A stretch of DNA of 64,000 nt from Archivesica marissinica (GCA_014843695.1 CM026404.1:54073083-54137082); one strand, 5' to 3'. Positions 1 to 12,473 are shown, counted from the stretch's first letter. Made by a program: numbers and translations. The notes: generated by a model from the sequence alone, not told the origin.

Positions 1-3000
1 ATGGATAGATGCCTGTCTGGATGGATATATGCCTGCCTGGGTGGATAGATGCCTGTATGGATGGATAGATGCCTGTCTGGATGGCTAGATGCGTGCCTGG
101 ATGGATAGATGCCTGCCTGGATGGATAGATGCCTGCCTGTATGGATAGATGGATAGATGCCTGCCTGGATGGATAGATGCCTGCCTGTATGGATAGATGG
201 GTAGATGCCTGCCTGTATGGATAGATGCCTGCCTGTATGGATAGATGGATAGATGCCTGCCTGTATGGATATATGGATAGATGCCTGCCTGTATGGATAG
301 ATGCCTGCCTGGATGGACAGATGCCTGCCTGGATGGATAGATGCCTGTCTGGATGGATAGATGGATAGATGCCAGCCTGGATAGATAGATGGATAGATGC
401 CTGCCTGGATGGATGGATGCCTGCCGGGATGGATAGATGGATAGATGCCTGCCTGGATGGATAGATGCCTGCCTGGATGGATAGATGCCTGCCTGGATGG
501 ATAGATGGATGCCTGCCTGGATGGATAGATGGATAGATGCCTGCCTGGATGGATAGATGCCTGCCTGGATGGATAGATGGATGGATCCTGCCTGGATGGA
601 TAGATGGATAGATGCCTGCCTGGATGGATAGATGGATAGATGCCTGCCTGGATGGATGGATGCCTGCCTGGGTGGATGGATGGATGGATGCCTGCCTGGA
701 TGGATAGATGCCTGTATGGATAGATGGATAGATGCCTGACTGTATGGATAGATGGATAGATGCCAGCCTGGATGGATAGATGGATGGATGCCAGCCTGGA
801 TGGATAGATGGATAGATGCCTGCCTGGATGGATAGATGGATGGATGCCTGCCTGGATGGATAGATGGATAGATGCCTGCCTGGATGGATAGATGGATAGA
901 TGCATGCCTGGATGGATAGATGCCTGCCTGGATGGATAGATGCCTGCCTGGATGTATAGATGGCTAGATGCCTGCCTGGATGGATAGATGGCTAGATGCC
1001 TGCCTGGATGGATAGATGCCTGCCTGGATGGATAGATGGATGGATGCCAGCCTGGATGGATAGATGGATGTCTGCCTGGATGGATATATGCCAGCCTGTA
1101 TGGATAGATGCCTGCCTGGATGGATAGATGCCTGCCTGGATGGATAGATGCCTGCCTGGATGGATGGATGCCTGCCTGGATGGATAGATGCCTGCCTGTG
1201 TGGATGGATGGATGCCTGCCTGGATGGATAGATGCCTGTATGGATAGATGGATAGATGCCTGCCTGTATGGATAGATGCCTGCCTGGATGGATAGATGCC
1301 TGCCTGGATGGATAGATGGATGGATGCCTGCCTGGATGGATGGATATATGCCTGCCTGGGTGAATAGATGCCTGTATGGATGGATAGATGCCTGTCTGGA
1401 TGGCTAGATGCGTGCCTGGATGGATTGATGCCTGCCTGGATGGATAGATGCCTGCCTCTATGGATAGATGGATAGATGCCTGCCTGGATGGATAGATGGA
1501 TGGATGCCTGCCTGTCTGGATGGATATATGCATGCCTGGGTGAAAAGATGCCTGTATGGATGGATAGATGCCTGTCTGGATGGCTAGATGCGTGCCTGGA
1601 TGGATAGATGCCTGCCTGGATGGATAGATGCCTGCCTGTATGGATAGATGGATAGATGCCTGCCTGGATGGATAGATGACTGCCTGGATGGATAGATGCC
1701 TGCCTGTATGGATAGATGGGTAGATGCCTGCCTGTATGGATAGATGCCTGCCTGTATGGATAGATGGATAGATGCCTGCCTGTATGGATAGATGGATAGA
1801 TGCCTGCCTGGATGGATAGATGCCTGCCTGGATGGACAGATGCCTGCCTGGATGGATAGATGCCTGCCTGGATGGATAGATGCCTGCCTGGATGGATAGA
1901 TGCATGCCTGGATGGATATATGCCTGCCTGGGTGGATAGATGCCTGCCTGGATGGATAGATGCCTGCCTGGATGGATATATGCCTGTCTGGGTGGATAGA
2001 TGCCTGCCTGGATGGATATATGCCTGCCTGGATGGATAGATGCCTGCCTGGGTGGATAGATGCCTGTATGGATGGATAGATGCCTGCCTGGATGGATAGA
2101 TGCCTGCCTGGATGGATAGATGCCTGCCTGGATGGATAGATGCCTGCCTGGATGGATAGATGGATGGATGCCTGCCTGGATGGATATATGCCTGCCTGGG
2201 TGGATAGATGGATGAATGGATGCCTGCCTGGATGGATAGATGCCTGCCTGGATGGATATATGGATAGATGCCTGCCTGGATGGATAGATGCCTGCCTGGA
2301 TGGATAGATGCCTGCCTGGATGGATAGATGCCTGCCTGGATGGATAGATGGATGGATGCCTGCCTGGATGGATATATGCCTGCCTGGGTGGATAGATGGA
2401 TGAATGGATGCCTGCCTGGATGGATAGATGCCTGCCTGGATGGATAGATGCCAGCCTGGGTGGATATATGCCTGTCTGGATGGATAGATGCCTGCCTGGG
2501 TGGATATATGCCTGCCTGGATGGATAGATGCCAGCCTGGATGGATAGATGCCTGCCTGGATGGATAGATGCCTGCCTGGATGGATAGATGTATGTCTGTA
2601 TGGATAGATGGATGGATGTCTGCCTGGATGGATATATGCCAGCCTGGATGGATAGATGCCTGCCTGGATGGATAGAAGCCTGCCTGGATGGATATATGTC
2701 TGTCTGTATGGATAGATGGATGGATATATGCCAGCCTGTATGGATAGATGCCTGCCTGGATGGATAGATGCCTGTCTGGATGGATGGATGTCTGCCTGGA
2801 TGGATATTTGCCAGCCTGGATGGATAGATGCCTGCCTGGATGGATATATGCCTGCCTGGATGGATATATGCCTGTCTGTATGGATAGATGGATAGATGCC
2901 TGCATGGATGGATATATGGATAGATGCCTGCATGGATGGATAGATGGATAGATGCCTGTATGGATGGATATATGGATAGATGCCTGCATGGATGGATATA

Positions 3001-5983
3001 TGGATAGATGCCTGCCAGGATGGATATATGCCTGCCTGGATGGATAGAGGCCTGCCTGGGTGGATAGATGCCTGTCTGGATGGATATATGCCTGTCTGGG
3101 TGGATAGATGCCTGCCTGGATGGATATATGCCTGCCTGGATGGATAGATGCCTGCCTGGGTGGATATATGCCTGTATGGATGGATCGATGCCTGCCTGGA
3201 TGGATAGAGGCCTGCCTGGATGGATAGAGGCCTGCATGGATGGATAGAGGCCTGCCAGGATGGATATATGCCTGCCTGGATGGATAGATGCCTGCCAGGA
3301 TGGATATATGCCTGCCTGGATGGATAAAGGCCTGCCTGGATGGATAGAGGCCTGCCTGGATGGATAGAGGCCAGCCTGGATGGATAGATGCCTGCCTGGA
3401 TGGATAGATGGATGGATGGATGGATACCTGCCTGGATGGATAGATGCCTGCCTGGATGGATATATGCCTGCCTGTATGGATAGAGGCCTGCCTGGATGGA
3501 TATATGCCAGCCTGTATGGATAGATGGATGGATGGATGGATACCTGCCTGGATGGATAGATGCCTGCCTAGATGGATAGATGCCTGCCTGGATGGATGGA
3601 TGGATAGATGGATGGATACCTGCCTGGATGGATAGATGCCTGCCTGGATGGATAGATGCCTGCCTGGATGGATAGATGCCTGCCTGGATGGATAGATGCC
3701 TGCCTGGATGGATGGATGCCAGCATGGATGGATAGATGGATGGATGCCAGCATGGATGGATAGATGGATGGATGCCTGCCTGGATGGATAGATGGATAGA
3801 TGCCTGCCTGGATGGATAGATGGATAGATGCCTGCCTGGATGGATGGATAGATGCCTACCTGGATGGATGGATGCCAGCATGGATGGATAGATGGATGGA
3901 TGCCTGCCTGGATGGATAGATGCCTGCCTGGATGGATAGATGCCTGCCTGGATGGATAGATGCCTGCCTGGATGGATAGATGCCTGCCTGGATGGATAGA
4001 TGCCTGCCTGGATGGATAGAGGCCTGCCTGTATGGATAGATGCCTGCCTGGATGGATAGAGGCCTGCCTGTATGGATAGATGCCTGCCTGGATGGATAGA
4101 TGGATAGATGCCAGCATGGATGGATAGATGGATGGATGGATGGATGGATGGATGCCTGCCTGGATGGATAGATGCCTGCCTGGATGGATAGATGCCTGCC
4201 TGGATGGATAGATGCCTGCCTGGATGGATAGATGCCTGCCTGGATGGATAGATGCCTGCCTGGATGGATAGATGCCTGCCTGGATGGATAGATGCCTGCC
4301 TGGATGGATAGATGCCTGCCTGGATGGATAGATGCCTGCCTGGATGGATGGATGGATGGATGGATACCTGCCTGGATGGATAGATGGATGGATGGATGGA
4401 ATCCTGCCTGGATGGATAGATGGATGGATGCCTGCCTGGATGGATAGATGGATGGATGCCAGCCTTGATGGATAGATGGATGGATGGATGGATACCTGCC
4501 TGGATGGATATATGGATGGATGCCTGCCTGGATGGATAGATGGATGGATACCTGCCTGGATGGATAGATGCCTGCCTGGATGGATAGATGCCTGCCTGGA
4601 TGGATAGATGCCTGCCTGGATGGATAGATGCCTGCCTGGATGGATAGATGGATAGATGCCTGCCTGGATGGATAGATGGATGGATGCCTGCCTGGATGGA
4701 TGGATAGATGCCTGCCTGGATGGATAGATGCCTCTCTGGATGGATAGATGGATGGATGCCAGCATGGATGGATAGATGCCTGCCTGGATGGATAGATGCC
4801 TGCCTGGATGGATAGATGGATGGATGCCAGCATGGATGGATAGATGCCTGCCTGGATGGATAGATGGATAGATGCCTGCCTGGATGGATAGATGGATGGA
4901 TGCCTGCCTGGATGGATGGATAGATGCCTGCCTGGATGGATTGATGCCTGCCTGGATGGATGGATAGATGGATGGATGCCAGCATGGATGGATAGATGCC
5001 TGCCTGGATGGATAGATGGATGGATGCCTGCCTGGATGGATAGATGCCTGTATGGATAGATGGATAGATGCCTGCCTGTATGGATAGATGGATAGATGCC
5101 AGCCTGGATGGATAGATGGATGGATGCCAGCCTGGATGGATAGATGGATAGATGCCTGCCTGGATGGATAGATGGATGGATGCCTGCCTGGATGGATAGA
5201 TGGATAGATGCCGGCCTGGATGGATAGATGGATAGATGCCGGCCTGGATGGATAGATGGATAGATGCCTGCTTGGATGGATAGATGGATAGATGCATGCC
5301 TGGATGGATATATGGATAGATGCATGCCTGGATGGATAGATGCCTGCCTGGATGGATAGATGGATAGATGGATAGATGCCTGCCTGTATGGATAGATGCC
5401 TGCCTGGATGGATAGATGCCTGCCTGGATGGATGGATGCCTGCCTGGATGGATAGATGGATGGATGCCTGCCTGGATGGATGGATGCCTGCATGGATGGA
5501 TGCCTGCCTGGATGGATGGATGCCTGCATGGATGGATATATGGATGGATGCCTGCCTGGATGGATAGATGCCTGCCTGGATGGATGGATGCCAGCATGGA
5601 TGGATAGATGCCTGCCTGGATGGATATATGGATGGATGCCTGCCTGGATGGATAGATGCCTGCCTGGATGGATAGATGCCTGCCTGGATGGATAGATGCC
5701 TGCCTAGATGGATAGATGGATGGATGCCAGCCTGGATGGATAGATGGATGGATGCCTGCCTCGGTGGATAGATGCCTGCCTGGATGGATAGATGCCTGCC
5801 TGGATGGATGGATGTCTGCCTGGATGGATAGATGCCAGCCTGGATGGATAGATGGATGGATGCCAGCATGGATGGATAGATGCCAGCCTGTATGGATAGA
5901 TGCCTGCCTGTATGGATAGATGCCTGCCTGGATGGATAGATGCCTGCCTGGATGGATAGATGGATGGATGCCTGCCTCGGTGG
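1..5983. repeat. 20-bp GATG/GATA minisatellite array
   Basis: Almost 6 kb of head-to-tail copies of a 20-bp unit (GGATGGATAGATGCCTGCCT in one phase). It is broken up by extra 4- and 8-bp steps (GATG, GATAGATG) and point variants such as TGCCAGCC, TGTATGG and ATATATG. The minus strand of the unit has no stop codon in any frame, so three overlapping minus-strand open frames of up to 5.1 kb run through it. Their Ser-Ile-Gln-Ala-Gly-Ile-like repeats are by-products, not protein. The array begins at or before the window edge and ends inside a LINE relic near 5990-6040. Confidence 0.97.
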
Positions 5984-5999
5984 ATATATGAAATCCCGC

Positions 6000-6790
6000 A
6001 CGCCAGCCAGCCCGCCCACCAGTCCGTCCGCTATCCAATATGTCACATGGTGGTAGGTTATCCACCCTCGCAATAATGTCCTCTTGGCTACCAATACGAA
6101 TGTTCAGGTCTCCGACTATGGTGAATATTGAGTCTTTTTGATACATGTCAATAATGTAGCAAAAACTCGTTCACGTTAATGTGTCTTGAAGAGTTCGATG
6201 GTGGAAGATAACACACACACACATACGTTTCGTATTTCGCATGACAGTTAACCTGTAAGTGATACCCACGGTATTCAATCGTACTCGTCGTTCAAACACG
6301 TAATGTCAAAACGGTCTAAGAGATCACACTTCACAAATACGCCAACTCCACCGCTGCCTTTCGGTGCCCTTCTATGAATGTCCGTACGGTTTTTACCAAT
6401 CCATTTGTAGTTGGCTATATGTAATAATTTATATTCTTATTTTGTAGGTGTGTTTCTGCGATTCCGATAATGCCCAGATCTGAATGATTTATGCAGTCTT
6501 TTCGTATCTCATAGTTCTCGGTTTTGTTGGGTCACTTTTAAAACCATTTGGGTTCCAAAACCCGCATTTCACCTAATCTCTGTAGCTCTGGCGCACATTT
6601 CCTGGAAGTGTGCGTGGATGATAACGACCATTGCCTCGCTGTGTCTCTAGAACCGTGTCGGCTGTAGAAGTGTGTTGGGGCATTCCTTGGATGCTGGTCA
6701 CGGGATAGATTGTAGCGAACCTACTCCCAGTCGTCATGCTGGTTTGAACTGTCCCGCGAGTTGTTTTCACTAAATCGGTCGTCACGTGGT
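6000..6790 (-). pseudogene. LINE relic: AP-endonuclease domain
   Basis: Decayed endonuclease (EEP) domain of a non-LTR retrotransposon, read on the minus strand across several frames. Recognisable pieces, in order, are: DLGIIGIAETHL (about 6480-6445), the conserved Glu-Thr-His block; YKWIGKNRTDIHRR followed by GSGGVGVFVKCDLL (about 6405-6320); and [15 protein letters not shown] (about 6125-6080), the GDFN-type catalytic motif. Frame changes lie near 6420 and 6520, and stops occur near 6270. The domain stops where the GATG/GATA array starts, so no reverse transcriptase follows. By pattern it belongs with the APE-type LINEs that carry an upstream ORF1. The assignment is from remembered motifs, not from a search. 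Confidence 0.7.
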
Positions 6791-7164
6791 ATCAGGTTTG
6801 TTCCACGTACGGATACTGTATCGTTCCCAATCACTTTAGCAATTGTTTTTAAGTTACTCGGGATCTAATGTCTTTGATAATTAAATGTACTTATACTAAT
6901 TTGAGGTCATTTTTTTAAACAAGACATGATTATAACAATTAAAGGTTAATATAGCATGTTGTTAATTATAATATTATCTCGCTTTCTTTCATCTTTCTTT
7001 TAAGGTTTGTTTTCATTAATAGTCATTATGCTAAATGCCTTTGTTGATTAGCTTTGTGTGAGAAGTTTACACGTTTTTATTTTTTAATTCATCTAGTCTA
7101 AAAAGCCCACGAGGACAATATATGCATGATATAGACGAACAATGATTAAAATCAATAGAGAAGC

Positions 7165-7515
7165 TTACAAAATTAACTTGAAGTGTTTTAATGTGCTTAT
7201 ATGTACAATATATACTTCCTTATAGACACGGCTGTTTCTCAACGTCGCCTTGGCTTTCATAATGGCAGCTTTATCTTCTTGTGTTCTACATTGCACTATC
7301 ACAACACCAATATCTCTATGATAGCGTGGTTGCTTTCGCACTACATTCCTTACGCTTATCTTTAACTTAATACCATCTCGAATGAATGTTTCTACGTTCT
7401 CTTTCACACTGTCGTCATTTTCTGTTTTTCTCTGTGATAGGTTACGTATTACTAGGTTCATGCCGCGAAGTTTATCTCGGTTATCAGAATGTGGATGCAC
7501 TTGTCTCGCTTACAT
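7165..7515 (-). pseudogene. LINE ORF1-like fragment (RRM-type)
   Basis: An open frame of about 111 codons with the character of the ORF1 proteins of invertebrate L1/Tx1-like LINEs. A short charged stretch leads into NLVIRNLSQ, then an acidic linker, ENVETFIRDGIKLKI, a basic RNVVRKQPR loop, GVVIVQCRTQEDKAAIMKAK and NSRVYKEVYI. This is the usual order of the RNA-binding (RRM-like) region. No ATG opens it (the first codon is GTG, after an in-frame stop), so it is a fragment. It lies upstream of, and in the same orientation as, the endonuclease relic at 6000-6790, so both are probably remains of one LINE insertion. The roughly 370 bp between them is AT-rich and shows nothing recognisable. Confidence 0.55.
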
Positions 7516-7519
7516 ATTT

Positions 7520-7866
7520 ATTGCACATGCTTTAGATAGTTAGAAAATACATTACTCCCAGTGTTTATCCAAATTGTCCTCTTTAATAATCCATATAATG
7601 CACTAAAACACAAACATTACTGCACTAATATATTTAACACCAGTGTTTACACCGGAAGTCACGACGGTATAAGCGTACTGGTGGCTTGTACAAGTAAATT
7701 CTCGCCGATGTATATGTTTGAATAATTTTAGAATGGGTGCTTTCCAAAGGTAGAATAGCACAACGTTATCCTTTTTACTTTTGACAAGAATTATAAGAAA
7801 CTGACAGAGCAGGATGGGACTGGAATATACCAGTTTGAATCTGAACAAAAAAGTAACAAGATCATA
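7520..7866. other. AT-rich, nothing recognised
   Basis: No coding, RNA or repeat signal that I can support. The only open frame here overlaps the start of the next array and has no family resemblance. Confidence 0.4.
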
Positions 7867-8320
7867 GGTCAATCGTCACCAAGGTAGCGTGACAACTAGA
7901 TGATAGGTCAACCGTCACCATAGAAGCGTGACTAAAATACCATAGGTCAACCGTCACAATGGTAGCGTGATAAGAAGAGTATAGGCCACTTGTCACATGG
8001 AAGCGTGACTAGAATACCATAGGTCAATCGTCACTTGGTAGCGTGACTAGAATACCATAGGTCAATCGTCACTTGGTAGCGTGACTAGAATACCATAGGT
8101 CAATCGTCACTTGGTAGCGTGACTAGAATATCATAGGTCAATCGTCACTTGGTAGCGTAACTAGAATATCATAGGTCAATCGTCACATGGTAGCGTAACT
8201 AGAATATCATAGGTCAATCGTCACTTGGTAGCGTGACTAGAATATCATAGGTCAATCGTCACTTGGTAGCGTAACTAGAATATCATAGGTCAATCGTCAC
8301 CCTAGTAGCGTGACTAGAAA
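7867..8320. repeat. 38-bp tandem array, about 12 copies
   Basis: Unit of about 38 bp beginning AGGTCAATCGTCACTTGGTA and ending with GCGTGACTAGAATACCAT. The first four copies are more diverged (CCGTCACC, GAAGCGTG) than the last eight, which are nearly identical. Each unit contains a small inverted pair, GTCAC and GTGAC, about 7 bp apart. Confidence 0.95.
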
Positions 8321-8761
8321 TGGTTATTTCCACCAGGAACAATTAGCCTAGTGAATTCTGATTAGTATTCAGAATGAGGTTAATATCTCCTAAGTAACTA
8401 CATTTTGAATATCAAGATGGATTGCTTGGCTATTATTCATTTTTTTTTTTTGTTATCTTTTATAGCATGCGGTCTAGACTATATGCTGATTTTAATGAGG
8501 CGCTCCATCCTCTAAGTTTAACTTTAATTGTTTCGATCAAGGACTTTTCCATCAAACAGCAAGGTTTATTGAAATATATATGCAGATGCATCTACAAGGT
8601 ATACTTATTTGTTTTTCAGATCTTGCACAAACGAAGTTTCTGTAGTCCCAAGTGCTCAGTCTGATCTTATCAATGAAGCTTACACTATTTTAATCCGATT
8701 GTTTGAACTTGCTAAATGTTAGAAGTAAAATAATCTTTCTTTTTTATATTTAAGTTTTTTA
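8321..8761. other. AT-rich, nothing recognised
   Basis: Poly-T and AT-rich sequence. An 80-codon plus-strand open frame has low-complexity content and no recognisable domain. No gene is called. Confidence 0.4.
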
Positions 8762-8945
8762 ACGTCGCTACCGGTTTCCCATTTGAGCGACGGGCAGTTT
8801 ACCTAACAACACCTTTCCTAGACAGGGACCAGCGGTTAACCAGTACTTGGTGCACACACCTCCGTAAGAAACTGCCAACTTTTTCATATAAATGAGACAC
8901 GGTCTGAGCGGGGATGATAGGTTACAGTGGTATACGTATACAATC
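8762..8945 (-). mobile_element. SINE (Ser/Leu tRNA-like head), truncated
   Basis: Minus-strand SINE. Reading the plus strand it starts with the tail block GTCGCTACCGG...GAGCGACG, then TTACCTAACAACACCTTTCC, CAGCGGTTAACCAGTACTTG and GAGACACGGTCTGAGCGGGG, and loses most of the tRNA head. Fuller copies lie at 12243-12473 and 21337-21543. Confidence 0.75.
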
Positions 8946-9013
8946 ATCTAATTGTATTAACTCTTTTCAAATCTAACAGCCTAAATAGATGGTCATTTTA
9001 TAAATATCATATG

Positions 9014-9300
9014 TTATTGCATACGTTACTATAAATAGTAACAAATTTAATGGTAGAAAAGCAAAATATCTGGTCGACGCGGGCAATATATTTCTATTTT
9101 CGGCTCTGCCGGGCCAATATTCGATATTGGCCCGGCACACGCCGAGAACGAATCACGAGCACGTGTCACAGGTAGCAACAACATAGTAACTACATTGTGT
9201 AAACATGGCCGCCGAAGCAACCAATATCTCCATATTAATATCTCCAATATCCACAAATGGCCCACCTCCGCGGTTTAATAACCTCTAAATAGTATAACTT
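9014..9300 (+). mobile_element. Crypton-like element, internally deleted copy
   Basis: Shares both ends with the longer element at 13450-14030. The left end is GCATACGTTACTATAAATAG (with the palindrome GTTACTATAAATAGTAAC), and the right end is CCACCTCCGCGGTTTAATAA followed by CCTCTAAATA. It lacks most of the interior; the junction is just after ATGGCCGCCGAAGCAAC near 9220. At 9108-9136 it carries a 13-bp perfect inverted repeat, GCCGGGCCAATAT and its complement, with a TCG loop; this is missing from the long copy. Confidence 0.65.
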
Positions 9301-9527
9301 TTCTAACATGGGGAACATTGTACGATGGGGCACTTGATCGGAATAGCAACTACCAATTGCATTTCCTAATATTTTCTTCTCATTTTTGTTTATAAGTTAT
9401 TGTTATATATATTTTGCTGAATCCTTTCTTCATTATCGTTTTTTTTAGTATTCATGACATTAATTAAATTATTTGACCAGATCTTGTATTGAGCCATTTT
9501 GTTAGTTACAATCTAGTATGTTGGGGA

Positions 9528-9715
9528 GGGCCGTAACTAATGTTGTTATACATTGTGGCCCAACCCATTTGCTTCAACATATATTGACAATCCTTGTACA
9601 AACAATGTCACGAATCGTATAGTATGCTTATTTATATAATATGTTCATTTGTCTTGTATTGTACAATGTATATATAGAATGAATGCAATACAATATGATT
9701 AAACTAAACTTGTCT
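9528..9715 (+). mobile_element. Dispersed repeat, probably a LINE 3' end
   Basis: The block CTAATGTTGTTATACATTG, TGGCCCAACCCATTTG and an end in GATTAAACTAAAC recurs in related form at 40395-40517, with weaker echoes at 23560-23610 and 57060-57110. The A-rich end suggests a retrotransposon 3' terminus. No coding part is attached. Confidence 0.35.
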
Positions 9716-9877
9716 AAATGTAATCATACATTTGTCTGCATATTATAAGATGTGCATGCGTATGCACTGATCTAGATCGTGTGTCATGCTAATATATATA
9801 TTACATAGCATATCTGCCGCAGCAATAGATTCCATGACCTAATTTCTGTCACCAGTATTGCCAATTTTCGATATTTA

Positions 9878-10085
9878 GTTAATACAAATTTATGTTAGCT
9901 CGATTGCGAAACAAGTTCTTACAACTTATATTAATCATTCTCGAGACCTCATTCCTGATGGAATCCATCGCCACGAGGGCGAGAGAAGAGGCAATATGGA
10001 ATTTAAATGCCTTGCCTAAGGGCACAATCGCAACTGCTCCAGTGGGGCTCGAACTCCGGACCTTTCGCACAATTTCGAATTTTCG
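9878..10085 (-). mobile_element. SINE family E (GGAATGAGGTCTCGAG type)
   Basis: On the plus strand this reads as the reverse of the copy at 57968-58200: the tail TTAGCTCGATTGCGAAACAA, ATTAATCATTCTCGAGACC, the core CATTCCTGATGGAATCCATC, GCCTTGCCTAAGGGCACAAT and the B-box complement GGGGCTCGAACTCCGGACC. The 5' tRNA half is replaced or cut. Confidence 0.85.
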
Positions 10086-10914
10086 ACAACACCAGATTTA
10101 ATACAACACGAACTACAACACTGCATCATATTTTTCGATGCTCATATATACGTTGTTGAACACAGTTCTAGACAACGATTCCAATATTTACATAAAACTA
10201 TTTTACAACATTATTCAACAATACTCCAAGTTGTTACGAATTTCCCACGTGTACACACGCAACGATATCCTGGGTGCCAGTCTGTCGATATTTCACTTTT
10301 TAACTTCTGGCAAAATGACAGGATCAGGAACTCAATACGGCCCAATGAATAGTCTCGGTGTTAAAATATATTTATTTGACTGACCAGGCAAAATATATCG
10401 ACGCCTGTTCCCAGGCTAACTCAAATATGTTATCCAGAGAACTCATATTTTTACTCCGTATTATATGCCAGATAAATACAACCCTGGCGTTAATGAATGC
10501 ACGTAATGTCCGTGCACTAACCAGGTGAGGGTAGAGATTGCTGAGATTGAACGCGTGTTATTGTGGTGAATATACAAATATCTACTTATATGACTATGGT
10601 CTTATCTATGTACTGTCATATGAGTCCATATTATATGTGTTTCGTATGTTTCTTGAGAAAGTGCACTTTTAACAATCTTTTATTTATCTTCATTTAGAAG
10701 CAAGCAGACTATTTCCAAAACCGATTAACACACTGGAGCATGCGTTCACGGTCGTTTATATATTCCATGCGTACACACAATTGTTTGAAAATAAAATATT
10801 TAGTTAATATTTTACAGACAGAGATCATTATTTCTTTACCATGCCAGACGATGTCTTAGTTAATGCAATATAAATGTAGTCATCAAAATTCCGTCTAACA
10901 CGTATGACTGTGTT
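10086..10914. other. AT-rich, nothing recognised
   Basis: An 81-codon plus-strand open frame (10138-10383) has no recognisable domain, no splice context and no codon pattern I would trust. No other feature is supported. Confidence 0.4.
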
Positions 10915-11172
10915 ATGGTCAACCATTTGGTTGTCCGATTAGCGCCGTGGTTAGCGCGCTCGCTTCTCACCAATGCAACCCGGGTTCGATACTCGGACCG
11001 GGAAGTATGTGAGATGGTACGATGGTGGCCAGATCGGACATATGGGTTTTCTCCGGGTACTCCGGTTTCCTCCAACATCAATGACCACATTTACGCTTTC
11101 GTCCGCGCCAACGAGAGTGATTAATATAAGTTGTAAAAAATGCTTCGCAATCGTTGTAAAATAAAAAAGTTT
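10915..11172 (+). mobile_element. SINE family D, full copy
   Basis: The tRNA-like head begins at about 10936 (GATTAGCGCCGTGGTTAGCG) with a good A box, and the B box follows in CCCGGGTTCGATACTCGGAC. The body contains GTGAGATGGTACGATGG, CCAGATCGGACATATGGG and TTTTCTCCGGGTACTCCGG. The tail is GAGTGATTAATATAAGTTGT, CTTCGCAATCGTTGTAAAAT, then AAAGTTTAAAC. Other copies, all minus: 23215-23425, 37195-37375, 43362-43645 and 54932-55100. Confidence 0.88.
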
Positions 11173-11319
11173 AAACTTTAAAATGTTTTATCAGAAACGC
11201 AATTTTTAATAACGACACATTAAAAACTGTTTGCATGATAGTTATTTTTTCTGATGAATTTTACATTGGAAGCGTAGTTTGTAAAAATGTATTCTAATTC
11301 GGTTGCGAAGCCAGATTTT

Positions 11320-11372
11320 ACATTAGATTAATCGCTCGAGAGAGACCCCACTCCTGACGGATGCAATCCCAT
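11320..11372 (-). mobile_element. SINE family E remnant
   Basis: Short relic of the tail and core: GGTTGCGAAGCCAGATTTTA, then CTCGAGAGAGACCCCACTCC and TGACGGATGCAATCC. Confidence 0.5.
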
Positions 11373-11619
11373 AATATATCGTCAACAGGATAACAAGATA
11401 TTTTATTTTCAAATGTGTGTATGCGTCGTAATACAGAAATGAGAAGATTAATGTAATATGTTTAATGGTTAAATCACGTCAAAATAAAATTGATGTATTT
11501 GGTAGTTCAGAAACAAAGCTAATAGGGGAGGTTTAGATAACACACGTAAAGTAAATGGGTCTCAAGATCCATTCAGAAACGACAATGTAACAAGAAATTG
11601 GTGTGGTGGTAATATTGTA

Positions 11620-11775
11620 CAGTCAAACCTGTGCTAAGCAGCCAGTCAATGAAATCACAGAAAGTGGCTGCTTAGCACAGGTGGCTGCTTAATAGAGGAC
11701 AGATGTATAATAAAACAACACATTCGGAATTTGGAAACTGGCTGTTTAATACAGATTGGTTGCTTAATGGAGACA
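11620..11775 (+). mobile_element. pogo-like MITE (AGCAGCC family), 3' truncated
   Basis: Starts TA-CAGTCAAACCTGTGCTAAGC, then GTGGCTGCTTAGCACAGG, GGCTGCTTAATAGAGGACAG, TGTATAATAAAACAACAC and AATACAGATTGGTTGCTTAA. The right terminal repeat (AGGTTTGACTG-TA) is absent here but present in the copy at 31941-32143. Termini of the form CAGTCAAACC with TA flanks fit the pogo/Tigger branch of Tc1/mariner. Confidence 0.7.
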
Positions 11776-11927
11776 AGCACAAGTCGGCTCCGGTTATATT
11801 ATTAGAATATGTTACGGGGTAGACGATCACAGTTAATCAGGTTCACCGAACAGGGGTAGGGGTGTATACTGGGTTACTTTTTAACATGCTCAACAGTAAC
11901 TGTCTATCACAATATCAATGTGTGTTG

Positions 11928-12070
11928 TTTGCGTGTATTTATCGTCACTACCGGTTGCCCATATGAGCGACACCTCCTGAAGAGATTAGTCGTTTTAGAG
12001 TTTGGAGGATAGTGCAATGATACAGACAGAGACACATTTCAGTGTCTGCTCTGGTTCATTTTACATGACG
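11928..12070 (-). mobile_element. SINE family A (V-domain type), 5' truncated
   Basis: Tail block ATCGTCACTACCGGTTGCCC, then AAGAGATTAGTCGTTTTAG and GTGCAATGATACAGACAGAG, ending in TCTGGTTCATTTTAC. It is cut before the V-like block and tRNA head seen at 12483-12775. A further tail-only scrap lies at about 12110-12150. Confidence 0.75.
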
Positions 12071-12242
12071 TTGTTAACCACTGGACAACTGATCCGCTAC
12101 GATGTTTTACGTTTAATTATCGTCGCTACCGGTCATATGAGCGACGTTGTTTTCCTTGAAACCATAAGCAAGGTGAGTGTTTGTTTAACAACCCCGAGTA
12201 TCGCTTGGCATTACATTTCTTTTGCTTTTTTAAAGTTTATTT

Positions 12243-12473
12243 TCATCGTCGCTACCGGTTGCCCGTGTCAGCGACGGACATATTACCTAGCAACACCTTT
12301 CCTGGGCAGGCTCCAGCGGTTAACGAGTACTTGGTATACGAACCTCGATAAGAAGCTGCTAACTTTTTTTTATATAAAGAGACACGGTCTGAAATGGGCT
12401 CGAACTCGTGACCATTAGTGATGATAGGTTACAGTAGTATACGAGTCAGCGACCTTAACCGCTCGACATTAAA
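12243..12473 (-). mobile_element. SINE family B (Ser/Leu tRNA-like head)
   Basis: Minus-strand copy. From the plus side: tail ATCGTCGCTACCGGTTGCCC, TTCCTGGGCAGGCTCCAGCG, GACACGGTCTGAAATGGGC, B-box complement GGCTCGAACTCGTGACC, and A-box complement AGTCAGCGACCTTAACCGCT. Its tail is the same as in family A, although the two tRNA heads differ. Confidence 0.85.

Noticed and set aside
964..6146. Three minus-strand open frames of 757-1700 codons
   Set aside because: The 20-bp repeat has no stop on the minus strand, so all three frames stay open together. No real domain except the LINE scrap at one end.
10138..10383. Small protein gene (81 codons)
   Set aside because: No recognisable domain, no splice sites or codon signal, AT-rich setting.
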